From Flavobacterium sp. (GTDB lineage: Bacteria; Bacteroidota; Bacteroidia; Flavobacteriales; Flavobacteriaceae): a DNA stretch of 64,000 bases. This document shows, one piece after another, positions 16,864 through 26,527 of the stretch. The notes beneath the pieces were generated by a model. That model did no database searches, was not told the origin of the DNA, and was given only the letters and a program-made list of their open reading frames with translations. The stretch spans positions 62,001-126,000 of the forward strand of contig JAIPAM010000004.1 of the NCBI GenBank assembly GCA_021740105.1, written 5' to 3'. The position numbers and the translations under genes were made by a program. Every line of letters starts with the position of its first letter. Positions within the stretch are counted from its first letter, which is position 1.

Positions 16864-17003
16864 GCCCCAGATGGAAGTAGAAAGCTTTTATGGAGAAAAC
16901 GTATTTTTTATTGAACTTAAAAAAGCGACTTTAGAAGCTCTTTTTAGGTTATAGAAAAACCGTTTTGGACATAAAACTTGTGACGTACAGCTGGATTAAG
17001 GCT
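16864..17003 (-). ncRNA. Structured leader RNA candidate, copy A (Flavo-1-like)
   Basis: In plus coordinates the outer stem pairs GCC-CCAG (16864-16870) with CTGG (16991-16994) and GGC (17000-17002), leaving a 5-nt bulge (16995-16999). The second stem pairs AAG (16882-16884) with CTT (16977-16979) and TTTTATG (16886-16892) with CATAAAA (16970-16976), with one bulged base at 16885; AAAACG (16896-16901) pairs with CGTTTT (16961-16966). The 11 nt at 16980-16990 match the same place in copy B at 8 of 11 positions. On the minus strand a promoter lies immediately in front, so the RNA would begin at the outer stem and lead into yqeY, whose ATG is 75 nt downstream. Resemblance to Rfam Flavo-1 is from memory. 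Confidence 0.6.
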
Positions 17004-17006
17004 CTG

Positions 17007-17038
17007 CAAATTTAGAGAAATATTATTGAACTCGCAAC
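17007..17038 (-). promoter_or_regulatory. Promoter of structured leader A and yqeY
   Basis: On the minus strand TAAATTTG (17014-17007) is a perfect -7 box; GTTG (17038-17035) is a one-mismatch -33 box at 20 nt spacing. The predicted start near 17001 coincides with the first base-paired nucleotides of the leader element. Confidence 0.55.
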
Positions 17039-17090
17039 TGGTTGCTAAAGGGTCAAAAGAACGCTAATTGTTGGGATTACATAAAAAAAA

Positions 17091-17121
17091 TAACCCGAAA
17101 ATCAATATGATTTTCGGGTTA
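17091..17121 (-). terminator. ftsZ / cell-division cluster terminator
   Basis: A perfect 14-bp stem (17091-17104 with 17108-17121, 3-nt loop), followed on the minus strand by eight T. It lies 23 nt after the ftsZ stop. Confidence 0.9.
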
Positions 17122-17144
17122 GCCCTTATTTATTACTTCTTAAA

Positions 17145-19136
17145 TTAATCTACATTGTCATGTAAAAAAGAATTATTTGTTCTCAATTGGTTGTCATTAT
17201 TACTGTCTGTACCAAATGACAATCTTGAATTAGCGTTGTTCTGTTGTGGAGCAGAAAGATCGACTCCTGATCTTTTATAAGCAGGCTCTTTTTCGTACTC
17301 ATCCACTTTAGAAGGATTGTTGTGGAATTTGTAATTAAATTCTTTCAATTTTCTTCTTCTCTCCTCCGCTATAATTCTTGCAGATTCTTCGATAGTCATT
17401 TCCATTGGAGAAATTTCTTCTGCAAATGGATTGTGGTTTGAAGTCATTTCAACTTCTTTCACCGTGATGTTTAATTCTTCTGCTATTGGCTCTTCAACTA
17501 CTGAAGCAATTGGAGTAGCGTTTGCCAATTTATTTTCAACATCCATAAACTCTTCTAAGGAATATTTTACAATTCCGCTTTCATTCAATTCGGTCATTGG
17601 CACAAATTGAACTGGCTCGTTCACAAAAATATTTTTAGTTTCCTCTGTCAATTGGAAAAGGATGTCTTCACTATTTGAAGTTGGCGTTTCTGTTTTCGCT
17701 ATTGGCAAATCGAAAGAGAAGGTAATTTGCTCTTCTTGTTCAAATATTGGTTGCAGAGAATTAACTTCAATTTCGTTTATCTCTGGAGCTGAAAAATAAA
17801 ACTCTTGATCTAAATCTGGAGCTACAATTTCGAAGGTAACTTCTAAGTTTTTCAAGAATTCCGAAGTTGGAACTAAATCCATTGTAAATATTGGCGTTTC
17901 CATAATAGGAGCTTCTACAACAGGAGCTTCAAAAGCTTCAGCTGGAGCTTCTGCAACGATATCAAATTCTACTTCGTCTTCAATTAATTCAAATACAATT
18001 TTCTCTTCTTTTGGAGCTGCTGTAGTTTCAAAAGCAGAGAAATCGAAACTTGGAATTTCTTTATTGCTTGATAAATCTTGTACTAATTTTTGTTCCGTTC
18101 CAAGAGTGTGGATAATCTTTTTAGGCTCTGTGTTTACAATATCATTTTGTTGTTCTACATTGAAACCTGTAGCGATAATTGTTACGGCTATGTCGTCACC
18201 AAGTGATTCGTCATCCCCAACTCCCATGATAATATTGGCATTGAAACCCGCTTCTGTTTGTATGTGGTCGTTGATTTCTCCAATTTCATCAATGGTAATT
18301 TCGCTAGTTCCAGAAACGATAAGCAACAATACGTTTTTGGCACCTGTAATTTTATTGTCATCTAAAAGAGGGGAATCAAGTGCAGCAATAATTGCCTCTT
18401 TTGCTCTATTTTCTCCGCTTGCAACTGCTGAACCCATAATAGCCGTTCCGCTATCAGATAAAACAGTTTTAGCATCTTTTAAATCGATATTTTGAGTGTA
18501 GTGGTGGGTAATAACTTCTGCAATTCCTCTGGATGCCGTCGCCAAAACCTCGTCTGCCTTAGAGAAACCCGCTTTAAATCCTAAATTTCCGTATACTTCT
18601 CTTAATTTATTATTATTGATAACAATCAAAGAATCTACTTGCTTTCTTAATTTTTCGACTCCTAATAAAGCTTGTTCGTATCTTACTTTACCTTCAAACT
18701 GGAATGGTTTTGTTACAATTCCAACGGTAAGAATCCCTCTTTCTTTCGCCAATTGAGCAATTACTGGCGCAGCACCCGTTCCGGTTCCACCACCCATTCC
18801 TGCGGTAATGAAAACCATTTTGGTATTGCTGTCTAACATTTTTTCAATCTCACTAATGCTTTCGATAGCTGATTGTTGTCCCACATCTGGATTCGCACCA
18901 GCGCCCAAACCTTCGGTAAGGGTTACCCCCAATTGAATTTTGTTTGGTACTGCACTGTTTTCAAGGGCTTGAGAATCAGTATTACAAACGATAAAGTCAA
19001 CGCCTTTGATACCTTGCTTAAACATATGGTTGATCGCGTTACTTCCGCCACCACCAACGCCGATTACTTTAATTACATTTGATTGGTTTTTTGGTAAATC
19101 AAATGATATACTTCCAAAATCTGAGTTGCTCATCAT
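17145..19136 (-). CDS. ftsZ: Cell division protein FtsZ, long-tailed flavobacterial form
   Basis: A 663-residue FtsZ. The GTPase part (about residues 15-330) has [13 protein letters not shown], the tubulin signature [13 protein letters not shown], and [10 protein letters not shown]. It is followed by an acidic, low-complexity linker of about 300 residues rich in Glu, Pro and Val, and the conserved tail peptide [10 protein letters not shown] that would bind FtsA. Most bacterial FtsZ have about 380 residues; the long linker is common in Flavobacteriaceae. FtsZ polymerises into the division ring at midcell. It is the last gene of the dcw cluster and is followed by a strong terminator. Two Met codons start the protein; either may be used. 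Confidence 0.97.
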   Translation of the reverse strand: MMSNSDFGSISFDLPKNQSNVIKVIGVGGGGSNAINHMFKQGIKGVDFIVCNTDSQALENSAVPNKIQLGVTLTEGLGAGANPDVGQQSAIESISEIEKMLDSNTKMVFITAGMGGGTGTGAAPVIAQLAKERGILTVGIVTKPFQFEGKVRYEQALLGVEKLRKQVDSLIVINNNKLREVYGNLGFKAGFSKADEVLATASRGIAEVITHHYTQNIDLKDAKTVLSDSGTAIMGSAVASGENRAKEAIIAALDSPLLDDNKITGAKNVLLLIVSGTSEITIDEIGEINDHIQTEAGFNANIIMGVGDDESLGDDIAVTIIATGFNVEQQNDIVNTEPKKIIHTLGTEQKLVQDLSSNKEIPSFDFSAFETTAAPKEEKIVFELIEDEVEFDIVAEAPAEAFEAPVVEAPIMETPIFTMDLVPTSEFLKNLEVTFEIVAPDLDQEFYFSAPEINEIEVNSLQPIFEQEEQITFSFDLPIAKTETPTSNSEDILFQLTEETKNIFVNEPVQFVPMTELNESGIVKYSLEEFMDVENKLANATPIASVVEEPIAEELNITVKEVEMTSNHNPFAEEISPMEMTIEESARIIAEERRRKLKEFNYKFHNNPSKVDEYEKEPAYKRSGVDLSAPQQNNANSRLSFGTDSNNDNQLRTNNSFLHDNVD

Positions 19137-19213
19137 AATATTGGTTTTTAAACTTTATTAATTATTCTATATTTTGACTTTTTACTATTTGAGTAAAAAG
19201 GTGATTTTATTTG

Positions 19214-20611
19214 TTACTCTGCGTTGTCTAAAAATTCTTTTATTTTGTCGACATACTTATCAAAAAATGATTTTCTAATTTTTGCTTCCGTTGATTCAGG
19301 TTGCTTTGGTAATTCCAATTCGACCTCTTTTTCAACTTCCATTTCCACCTCAGGCGCTTCAACGACTTCTGGTGTCATTTCAACTACTGGAGCTCTGTAA
19401 ACATTTACTTTCTCTGGTGCAGAAAATGAAATTTTTACAGCACTTTGCGAGTTATTGTCAATAGAGTTCATTACTAATCCAACAGCAGTTGCGTACAATG
19501 GACTTGAAATTTCTTCGTCTGAATCTCCAGCTAAATGCTCGTTTGGATAACCAATTCTCGTGTCCATTCCTGTGATGTATTCCACTAGCTGTTTCACATG
19601 TTTCAATTGTGCCCCACCTCCTGTTAATACAATTCCAGCGATTAATTTGCGTCTTGGATCTTCATGCCCGTAAGCTTTTATTTCCACAAATACCTGCTCA
19701 ATAATTTCCACCACTCGGGCATGAATTATTTTAGACAAATTTTTCAAAGAAATCTCTTTCGGTTCTCTACCTCTTAATCCTGGAATAGAAACAATTTCGT
19801 TGTCTTTATTTTCTCCAGGCCATGCTGATCCGAATTTTACTTTCAAAAGTTCCGCTTGTTTTTCAATGATCGAACAGCCTTCTTTAATGTCGTCTGTAAT
19901 CACATTTCCTCCAAAAGGAATTACTGCGGTGTGGCGAATAATACCATCTTTAAAAATGGCTAAATCCGTAGTTCCACCCCCAATATCTATCAAAGCGACA
20001 CCGGCTTCTTTTTCTTCCTGACTTAAAACGGCGTCTGCAGACGCCAAAGGTTCAAGTGTTAATCCAGATAATTCAATTCCAGAACTTTGGATACATCTTC
20101 CAATATTTCTGATTGAAGAAGCTTGACCTACCACCACGTGAAAACTAGATTCTAGTCGGCCACCGCACATTCCTATTGGCTCTTTTATTTCAGATTGACC
20201 GTCAATTTTAAATTCTTGGGGCAACACATGAATAATTTCTTCACCCGGCAACATTGCTAACTTATGAACTTGATTGATTAACAAATCAATATCTTTATCT
20301 CCAATAACCTCTTCCGCATTACTTCTGCTGATATAATCGCTGTGTTGAATACTTCGAATGTGTTGTCCTGCGATACCAACAACGACGTCTTTAATTTTGT
20401 ACCCTGAATTGGCTTCAGCATCTTTTACTGCTAGTTGAATCGATTGAATAGTTTGGGTAATATTATCAACAACACCTCTTTTCACCCCTAGGCTTTTGGA
20501 TTTTCCAACTCCAAGAATCTCTAGTTTACCGTATTCATTTTTTTTACCAATCATCGCGACAATTTTGGTTGTCCCAATGTCTAATCCAACTGCAATGTTC
20601 TCTTTTTCCAT
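19214..20611 (-). CDS. ftsA: Cell division protein FtsA
   Basis: A 465-residue actin-fold protein. Phosphate loops are visible as VGLDIGTTKIVAMIG near residue 8 and GVALIDIGGGTTDLAIF, the adenosine motif as IVLTGGGAQL, and the 1C insertion typical of FtsA lies in the first third. The C-terminus has an acidic spacer and ends with a basic amphipathic helix (FFDKYVDKIKEFLDNAE), the likely membrane-targeting sequence. FtsA tethers FtsZ filaments to the inner membrane. It lies 77 nt upstream of ftsZ and 3 nt downstream of ftsQ. Confidence 0.96.
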   Translation of the reverse strand: MEKENIAVGLDIGTTKIVAMIGKKNEYGKLEILGVGKSKSLGVKRGVVDNITQTIQSIQLAVKDAEANSGYKIKDVVVGIAGQHIRSIQHSDYISRSNAEEVIGDKDIDLLINQVHKLAMLPGEEIIHVLPQEFKIDGQSEIKEPIGMCGGRLESSFHVVVGQASSIRNIGRCIQSSGIELSGLTLEPLASADAVLSQEEKEAGVALIDIGGGTTDLAIFKDGIIRHTAVIPFGGNVITDDIKEGCSIIEKQAELLKVKFGSAWPGENKDNEIVSIPGLRGREPKEISLKNLSKIIHARVVEIIEQVFVEIKAYGHEDPRRKLIAGIVLTGGGAQLKHVKQLVEYITGMDTRIGYPNEHLAGDSDEEISSPLYATAVGLVMNSIDNNSQSAVKISFSAPEKVNVYRAPVVEMTPEVVEAPEVEMEVEKEVELELPKQPESTEAKIRKSFFDKYVDKIKEFLDNAE

Positions 20612-20614
20612 AAC

Positions 20615-21352
20615 CTATTTTTTTGTACAAACAACTTGCTGTGTAAATCTTAGATTTATTTTTTTGTATTTTACTAACGAACTATCTGCTTCTGCTTTTT
20701 GAAAAAATGCCTTATAATTTTTAAATTTTGACTCCACATTTATTGTTCTTCCGAAATCAATTTTATAATTATAATTTCTATTGGACATAATTATCGCTCC
20801 GGTTGGCAAAATTTCTATTCCAATTATGTTTTTTTTCAAAAAATCATCATCATAAATAAATCGAAATAACTTATTTAAATCCTTGCTATTTTCATCATTT
20901 ATTTCGCCAGAAATTATTGGCACCCTTGCCGTAAAATTTTCAGATAACGGCATTTTATTCCCCTGATAATCAAAATAAAAGGATCCGTTTTCGTCAAAAA
21001 CCCTTGCTATTGGCGACTTCTGTTTTACAAAAGTTTTTAGCACTCCATCGATACTTATAAACACTTCCGATTTTTCAATCATGTTATAATTGTCGAGTGA
21101 ATTTTCCAATTTGTTCAAATCTACCGCAACTTTTTGAGGTTTTTGCACACTCAGATTTTTTTCTATTAACAATTTATTAACCGTTTCGTGAGTAATAAAA
21201 AGTTCGTTATTTCCGACAAAAATAACCTCCGATTTTACGATTTTTCGTTCTGAATTTCGTTTCGCCGAAAAAGAAAATAGAAAAATAACCACAACGATCA
21301 TCAAAATTAATCTTGCATTTATCCAAATATTTTTCCTAGTCTCTTTTTCCAT
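20615..21352 (-). CDS. ftsQ: Cell division protein FtsQ
   Basis: A 245-residue single-pass inner-membrane protein: short basic N-terminus, one transmembrane helix (LILMIVVVIFLFSF, about residues 14-28) and a periplasmic part with a POTRA-like region (SEVIFVGNNELFITHETVNK) and the FtsQ beta domain. Position between murC and ftsA supports the assignment, as primary sequence conservation is low. In the divisome FtsQ links early ring proteins to FtsL/FtsB and the septal synthase. The N-terminus starts MEKETRKNIWINARL, a normal length. Confidence 0.88.
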   Translation of the reverse strand: MEKETRKNIWINARLILMIVVVIFLFSFSAKRNSERKIVKSEVIFVGNNELFITHETVNKLLIEKNLSVQKPQKVAVDLNKLENSLDNYNMIEKSEVFISIDGVLKTFVKQKSPIARVFDENGSFYFDYQGNKMPLSENFTARVPIISGEINDENSKDLNKLFRFIYDDDFLKKNIIGIEILPTGAIIMSNRNYNYKIDFGRTINVESKFKNYKAFFQKAEADSSLVKYKKINLRFTQQVVCTKK

Positions 21353-21396
21353 TTTATATCTTAAAAATCAATTTTTATTGATTCTGATTTTTGTTG

Positions 21397-22743
21397 CTAA
21401 TTATTTTGTAAAGCTTGTTTAATTGTAGGCACTAATTCTCCAATATCTCCAGCTCCAATGGTAACGATAATTTTAGCTTCACTTTTCAAAATTTCTGCAA
21501 TCAAATCCATTTTTGAAACTAATTTTTTATGCTCATTCGTCATTTTATCCAAAAGCCAATTTGACGTAATTCCTTCCATTGGTAATTCTCTGGCTGGGTA
21601 AATATCTAACAATAGAACTTCCTTAAATTGGGATAAACTCTTCGCAAATCCATCAGCAAAATCTTTCGTTCTGCTAAAAAGATGCGGCTGAAAAATAGCC
21701 AATACTTTTTGACTAGGATACAGTTCCGAAACCGCTTGAAAAACAGCATCGATTTCTGTTGGATGGTGTGCATAATCATCTATATAAACTAAATTCGATT
21801 CTTTTAACTGAAAAGAAAATCTTCTTTTTATTCCTTTAAACGATTTTAGAGCAGCTGCAATATCCTCATTAGAAGTTCCAAATGTTTTGGCCATTGCCAA
21901 AGCCATCAAAGCGTTTGTTAAATTGTGTTTTCCAGGTAAGCCAAATTGTAAATCAGAGATTATTTCCGTTGGCGTTTGAACATCAAATACATAATTACCA
22001 TTTTCAATTCGAACATTAAATGCTTTGTAATCGGCATTTTCATTTACTGCCACGGTTACCCCTTCAAGATCCAAATTTTTAGCAACGAAAAGCTGGCTCT
22101 TATCGGTGATTTTATTTGCAAATTCTAAAAATGAAGCTTCAATTGCCGCACTATCTCCATAAATATCCAAATGATCTGCATCCATTGAAGTTACGCAGGC
22201 AATATTGGGATACAAATGCAAAAAAGAACGATCAAATTCATCGGCTTCTACCACCGTTATCGTTTTTCCGGTTCCGATTAAATTCGAATTGTAATTTTCT
22301 ACAATTCCACCTAAAAAGGAAGTAACATCGGCACCACTTTGATATAAAATATGTCCTAAAATACTTGATGTGGTTGTTTTTCCATGTGTTCCTGCCACGG
22401 CAAAACAAAAAGTATCTTTAGTAATTAATCCTAAAACTTCCGCTCTTTTTTTTACGACAAATTCTCTTTCTAAAAAATAATTCCATTGAGAATGAGTTGT
22501 TGGAACCGCCGGGGTAATGACCACTAAGGTGTTTTCAATATAATATTCGGTTGGAATTAGAGTAATATCATCTTCAAAATGAATGTCAATTCCGCTATCA
22601 ATTAATTCTTTGGTTAACTCTGTTTCGGTTTTATCATAACCAGACACCTTTTTCCCGATAGACTTGAAATACCGCGCTAAAGCACTCATTCCGATTCCTC
22701 CGATTCCTATGAAATAGACGTTATGTATTTGGGTTAAGTTCAT
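21397..22743 (-). CDS. murC: UDP-N-acetylmuramate--L-alanine ligase
   Basis: A 448-residue Mur ligase. The N-terminal Rossmann-like domain has GIGGIGMSALARYF, the ATP loop is AGTHGKTTTSSILG, and the family Asn/His motif VEADEFDRSFLHL and DDYAHHPTEI are present. It adds L-Ala to UDP-MurNAc in the cytoplasm, the first amino acid of the peptidoglycan stem. It lies 15 nt downstream of murG and 44 nt upstream of ftsQ in the division and cell wall cluster. Confidence 0.97.
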   Translation of the reverse strand: MNLTQIHNVYFIGIGGIGMSALARYFKSIGKKVSGYDKTETELTKELIDSGIDIHFEDDITLIPTEYYIENTLVVITPAVPTTHSQWNYFLEREFVVKKRAEVLGLITKDTFCFAVAGTHGKTTTSSILGHILYQSGADVTSFLGGIVENYNSNLIGTGKTITVVEADEFDRSFLHLYPNIACVTSMDADHLDIYGDSAAIEASFLEFANKITDKSQLFVAKNLDLEGVTVAVNENADYKAFNVRIENGNYVFDVQTPTEIISDLQFGLPGKHNLTNALMALAMAKTFGTSNEDIAAALKSFKGIKRRFSFQLKESNLVYIDDYAHHPTEIDAVFQAVSELYPSQKVLAIFQPHLFSRTKDFADGFAKSLSQFKEVLLLDIYPARELPMEGITSNWLLDKMTNEHKKLVSKMDLIAEILKSEAKIIVTIGAGDIGELVPTIKQALQNN

Positions 22744-22758
22744 TTACTTGGATTATAT

Positions 22759-23847
22759 TTACTTTATCAGTTTTATAATTTCATCAACAATATCTTTGGT
22801 AGCATTAACTTTAGCTAACTTTTTTAAATTCTCGGAAAGTTGCTTTTGCAAATTTTCATCAGCTACTAAATTGCTAAAAACAGAAATGAAATTTTCATCC
22901 AATTCACTTTCTTTAATCATCAATGCTCCTTTTTTATCTACTATCGATTGGGCATTTTTTGTTTGATGGTCTTCGGCCACATTGGGTGACGGAATAAACA
23001 GTACCGGTTTACCCACAATACTCAATTCAGAAACCGATGACGCACCCGCTCTTGAAATTACAAAATCGGCAGCAGTATAAACCAAATCCATTCGATCTAA
23101 AAAGGCAAAAACCTGAACTGAATCAGAATTGTATTTTTTATATTCTTCAAAATAAAACTTTCCACATTGCCAGATAACTTGTACGTTTTGTGAAGCAAAA
23201 AAATCGAGTTCTTTTTCAATTAATTGGTTCACTCTTCGAGCACCTAAACTTCCTCCTAAAATCAGAAGTGTTTTCTTGGAAGAATCCAAATTGAAATATT
23301 GAATCGCTTCCTCCCTTTTACTATCAATTGCAATTAAATCTTGACGCACAGGATTTCCAGTAAGAATCATCTTTTCATTTGGGAAAAACCGCTCTAAATT
23401 TTCATAGGCAACACAAATTTTATTGGCCTTCTTACTCAATAACTTATTGGTAATTCCAGGATAGGAATTTTGTTCCTGAATTAACGTTGGTATATTTAAA
23501 GAGTTTGCCATTTGCAATAATGGACCCGAAGCAAATCCTCCGGTGCCAATAACCACATCGGGCTTAAAACTCTTAATTATAGCTCTTGATTTCAATAAAC
23601 TACTAACTAATTTTACTGGAAATAATAAATTTTGCATTGTTAATTTTCTTTGCAAACCAGCTATCCATAGTCCTTTAATCTCATATCCGGCTTGAGGTAC
23701 TTTTTGCATTTCCATTTTATCTAGAGCGCCAACAAATAAAAATTCTGCTTTAGGAAAACGCGATTTTAATTCATTTGCAATAGCAATCGCTGGGTAAATA
23801 TGCCCTCCAGTTCCACCGCCGCTAATTATGAATTTATGATTTCCCAT
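22759..23847 (-). CDS. murG: UDP-N-acetylglucosamine--lipid II synthase MurG
   Basis: A 362-residue GT28 glycosyltransferase. The N-terminal [15 protein letters not shown] loop binds the lipid substrate head, [11 protein letters not shown] is the second Gly-rich loop, and the C-terminal domain has [25 protein letters not shown] and PVLFIPSP for UDP-GlcNAc. It converts lipid I to lipid II on the inner face of the membrane. It starts 7 nt after the ftsW stop, as expected for a tightly packed operon. Confidence 0.97.
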   Translation of the reverse strand: MGNHKFIISGGGTGGHIYPAIAIANELKSRFPKAEFLFVGALDKMEMQKVPQAGYEIKGLWIAGLQRKLTMQNLLFPVKLVSSLLKSRAIIKSFKPDVVIGTGGFASGPLLQMANSLNIPTLIQEQNSYPGITNKLLSKKANKICVAYENLERFFPNEKMILTGNPVRQDLIAIDSKREEAIQYFNLDSSKKTLLILGGSLGARRVNQLIEKELDFFASQNVQVIWQCGKFYFEEYKKYNSDSVQVFAFLDRMDLVYTAADFVISRAGASSVSELSIVGKPVLFIPSPNVAEDHQTKNAQSIVDKKGALMIKESELDENFISVFSNLVADENLQKQLSENLKKLAKVNATKDIVDEIIKLIK

Positions 23848-23854
23848 TTTCTTT

Positions 23855-25168
23855 TTATTTATTTTTCAAAACCGGTTCCATAGGATTTGCCGAAGCATCT
23901 TCTATCGAATAATTATTGGTTTGATCTAAATCTTCTTGTTCCAGAGCATTTTCTTTTTCGATTTGCTCGTCAATTAATTTTTGTAATATCTGCTCTCTTT
24001 TTTCAGCTTCACTAAGTTCTTGAGCAATTTCTTCTTCTTTTTTGGTTACCCCGATTATAATTCCAAGAGAAACACAAGTCATCCAAATTGAGCTTCCTCC
24101 ACTACTTATTAATGGCAATGTTTGTCCAGTAACTGGTAATAATTCTACTGCCACACCCATATTGATGAGTGCTTGAAATATCATTGGAAAACCGAGCCCG
24201 ACAACCACTAATTTTCCAAATAGTGTATTGGCTTTATGGGCGGCAACTATAAATCTAAAGAAGAGTAGTAAATACAAACTAAGCACCAATAGGCCGCCAA
24301 TTAATCCGTATTCTTCTACTATAATTGCAAAAATGAAATCGGAAGACGATTGTGGAAGCACATTTTTCTGTACGCTTTTTCCGGGTCCTAATCCGTAAAT
24401 TCCCCCAGAAGCAATAGCTATCTTGGCATTTTTTATTTGATAATCATCTTCGCCGGGTTTATTGGAAGTATAATTTTCAATTCTACTGGTCCAGGTTCCT
24501 ACTCTGTTGAAGAACTTAGAATCCGGAAACGCTTTTGATAATATTACAAAAAACAATAGAAAAACGATCCCTGATCCGATAATGATTCCTATGTATTTTA
24601 GGGGATAATTTCCTACAAAAGTCAGCATAATAACCATCGAAAAAATTAACGCTGTTGTAGAAAAATTGGCTGGTAAGATAAAACCTAAAGTGATAAATAC
24701 GGGGATCCATAAATCAATAAAAGAGGACTTAAATGAAACTCGCTCTTCCGTTTTTCTGGAAAGGAATCTTGCTACAAAAATCATTAATACTACGAATGCA
24801 AATGTTGAGGTTTGAAATGTAATTCCAATGAAGGGCACTTTTATCCAGCGACTTGCATTTGCACCAGCAATGACAGTTCCTTTAACCAAAGTATAAGCCA
24901 ATAGTACCCAAACAATTGGCAAAGCAATTTTTGAAATGGGTCTAAAATAGTGATAAGGAATTTTGTGTACTCCATAAATAATCAAGAATCCCATAAATAT
25001 ATGAGCCAAATGAGTCAATAAATAACTAATCGTATTTCCATCTCCATCGTTCATGTAAGCCAAATTACTACTGGCACTAAAAACAGGCATAAACGAAAAC
25101 AAAGCCAATAGGGCCACGAATGTCCATATTACCTTATCTCCTTTTAAATTGTTTATTAGTTCTTTCAT
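23855..25168 (-). CDS. ftsW: FtsW/RodA/SpoVE-family cell-division glycosyltransferase
   Basis: A 437-residue SEDS protein with about ten transmembrane helices. Typical sites are visible: [37 protein letters not shown], the extracellular [13 protein letters not shown] and PLISSGGSS near the C-terminus. FtsW polymerises lipid II into septal glycan together with the class B PBP FtsI. Position in the division cluster argues for FtsW rather than RodA. It carries an acidic, Gln- and Glu-rich C-terminal tail of about 50 residues that is cytoplasmic and not conserved in the family at large. Confidence 0.93.
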   Translation of the reverse strand: MKELINNLKGDKVIWTFVALLALFSFMPVFSASSNLAYMNDGDGNTISYLLTHLAHIFMGFLIIYGVHKIPYHYFRPISKIALPIVWVLLAYTLVKGTVIAGANASRWIKVPFIGITFQTSTFAFVVLMIFVARFLSRKTEERVSFKSSFIDLWIPVFITLGFILPANFSTTALIFSMVIMLTFVGNYPLKYIGIIIGSGIVFLLFFVILSKAFPDSKFFNRVGTWTSRIENYTSNKPGEDDYQIKNAKIAIASGGIYGLGPGKSVQKNVLPQSSSDFIFAIIVEEYGLIGGLLVLSLYLLLFFRFIVAAHKANTLFGKLVVVGLGFPMIFQALINMGVAVELLPVTGQTLPLISSGGSSIWMTCVSLGIIIGVTKKEEEIAQELSEAEKREQILQKLIDEQIEKENALEQEDLDQTNNYSIEDASANPMEPVLKNK

Positions 25169-25194
25169 TTTTGAGCCTTTTACTTTAAGCTATT

Positions 25195-26526
25195 TTACAA
25201 ATGTTGTACTGCATTTTTAAATTGATTTCCTCTGTCTTCATAGTTTTCGAATAAATCGAAACTGGCACAAGCTGGAGATAAAAGCACAGTATCTCCTTTT
25301 TCTGCTAATCGTTGTGACATGGTAACGGCATCTTTCATACTAGTTACTTCAATCATCATATCCACAATATTTCCGAAAGAATCTATAATTTTCTTGTTAT
25401 CAACACCAAGACAAATTATTGCTTTCACTTTTTCATGAACCAAAGACATCAATTCTGAATAATCATTTCCTTTATCTACCCCACCAACAATCCAAACTGT
25501 TGGGGTATTCATACTGTCTAAAGCGAAGAAAGTAGCGTTTACATTGGTCGCTTTAGAATCGTTTATATATTGTACATTTTGGATTTTTAAAACTTTTTCC
25601 AAGCGATGCTCCACCCCCTGGAAATTGGACAAACTTTCACGAATGGTTTGTTTACGAATTTGCATCAATTTCGCTACCGAAGTTGCTGCCATAGCGTTTT
25701 TCATGTTGTGTTTTCCTTCTAATGCAATGTACTGTGTTTCCATTACAAATTCTTCGTCGTTGATGTTGATTTCCATACTATTGTCTTTTAAAAATGCTCC
25801 GTTTTCAAGTAATTTTGAAATTGAAAAAGGAATTAATTGTGCTTTCGTTTTATTTATTTTAAACCATTCGGTCATAGCTTCATCATCTGCATCGTAAATC
25901 AAGAAATCATTTTCTGATTGATTCATTGTAATTCTAAATTTTGAAGCGATGTAATTCTCATATTTATATTCATAGCGATCCAAATGATCAGGACTAATAT
26001 TGGTAATAATTGCAATTTCGGGCTTGTAATTTATAATGCCATCCAATTGGAAACTACTCAATTCTAAAACGTAGACATCGTAATTATCTTCGGCCACTTG
26101 CCAAGCAAAGCTTTTTCCAATATTGCCACCTAGTCCAACATTTAGTCCTGCCGATTTTAATAAATGATAGGTTAACATTGTAGTAGTCGTTTTACCGTTA
26201 CTTCCTGTTATACCAATCGTTTTTGATTTTGTAAAAGGTGCTGCAAACTCAATTTCAGAGATTACAGGAATCTTATTTTCGAATAGCAATTTTACTATCG
26301 GCGCTTTTTCGGGAATTCCAGGGCTTTTCATCACCACATCGGCATTAAGAATTGCTTCTTGTGTATGCTTTTCTTCCTCCCAGTTAATTTCGTATTGATT
26401 AAGAACGTCCTTATAATTTTGCTTTATTTTTCCAAAATCAGAAACAAAAACATCATATCCTTCTTTCTTTCCCAGGATTGCGGTTCCAACTCCGCTTTCG
26501 CCACCACCAAGTATGACTAATCTCAT
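25195..26526 (-). CDS. murD: UDP-N-acetylmuramoylalanine--D-glutamate ligase
   Basis: A 443-residue Mur ligase with an N-terminal ILGGGESGVGTAILG loop, ATP loop GITGSNGKTTTTML, the ITNISPDHLDRY region, NDSKATN and a C-terminal LLSPACASFDLFENYEDRG. It adds D-Glu to UDP-MurNAc-L-Ala. It begins 1 nt after the mraY stop and sits in the normal place of the dcw order. Confidence 0.97.
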   Translation of the reverse strand: MRLVILGGGESGVGTAILGKKEGYDVFVSDFGKIKQNYKDVLNQYEINWEEEKHTQEAILNADVVMKSPGIPEKAPIVKLLFENKIPVISEIEFAAPFTKSKTIGITGSNGKTTTTMLTYHLLKSAGLNVGLGGNIGKSFAWQVAEDNYDVYVLELSSFQLDGIINYKPEIAIITNISPDHLDRYEYKYENYIASKFRITMNQSENDFLIYDADDEAMTEWFKINKTKAQLIPFSISKLLENGAFLKDNSMEININDEEFVMETQYIALEGKHNMKNAMAATSVAKLMQIRKQTIRESLSNFQGVEHRLEKVLKIQNVQYINDSKATNVNATFFALDSMNTPTVWIVGGVDKGNDYSELMSLVHEKVKAIICLGVDNKKIIDSFGNIVDMMIEVTSMKDAVTMSQRLAEKGDTVLLSPACASFDLFENYEDRGNQFKNAVQHL

Positions 26527-26527
26527 G

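Noticed and set aside
16871-16954. 27-codon plus-strand frame between yqeY and ftsZ
   Set aside because: It lies inside the structured element, has no promoter or homologue I know, and the RNA folding explains the sequence better.
18064-18495. 143-codon plus-strand frame
   Set aside because: Antisense shadow of ftsZ; its composition mirrors the FtsZ codons and it has no own signals.
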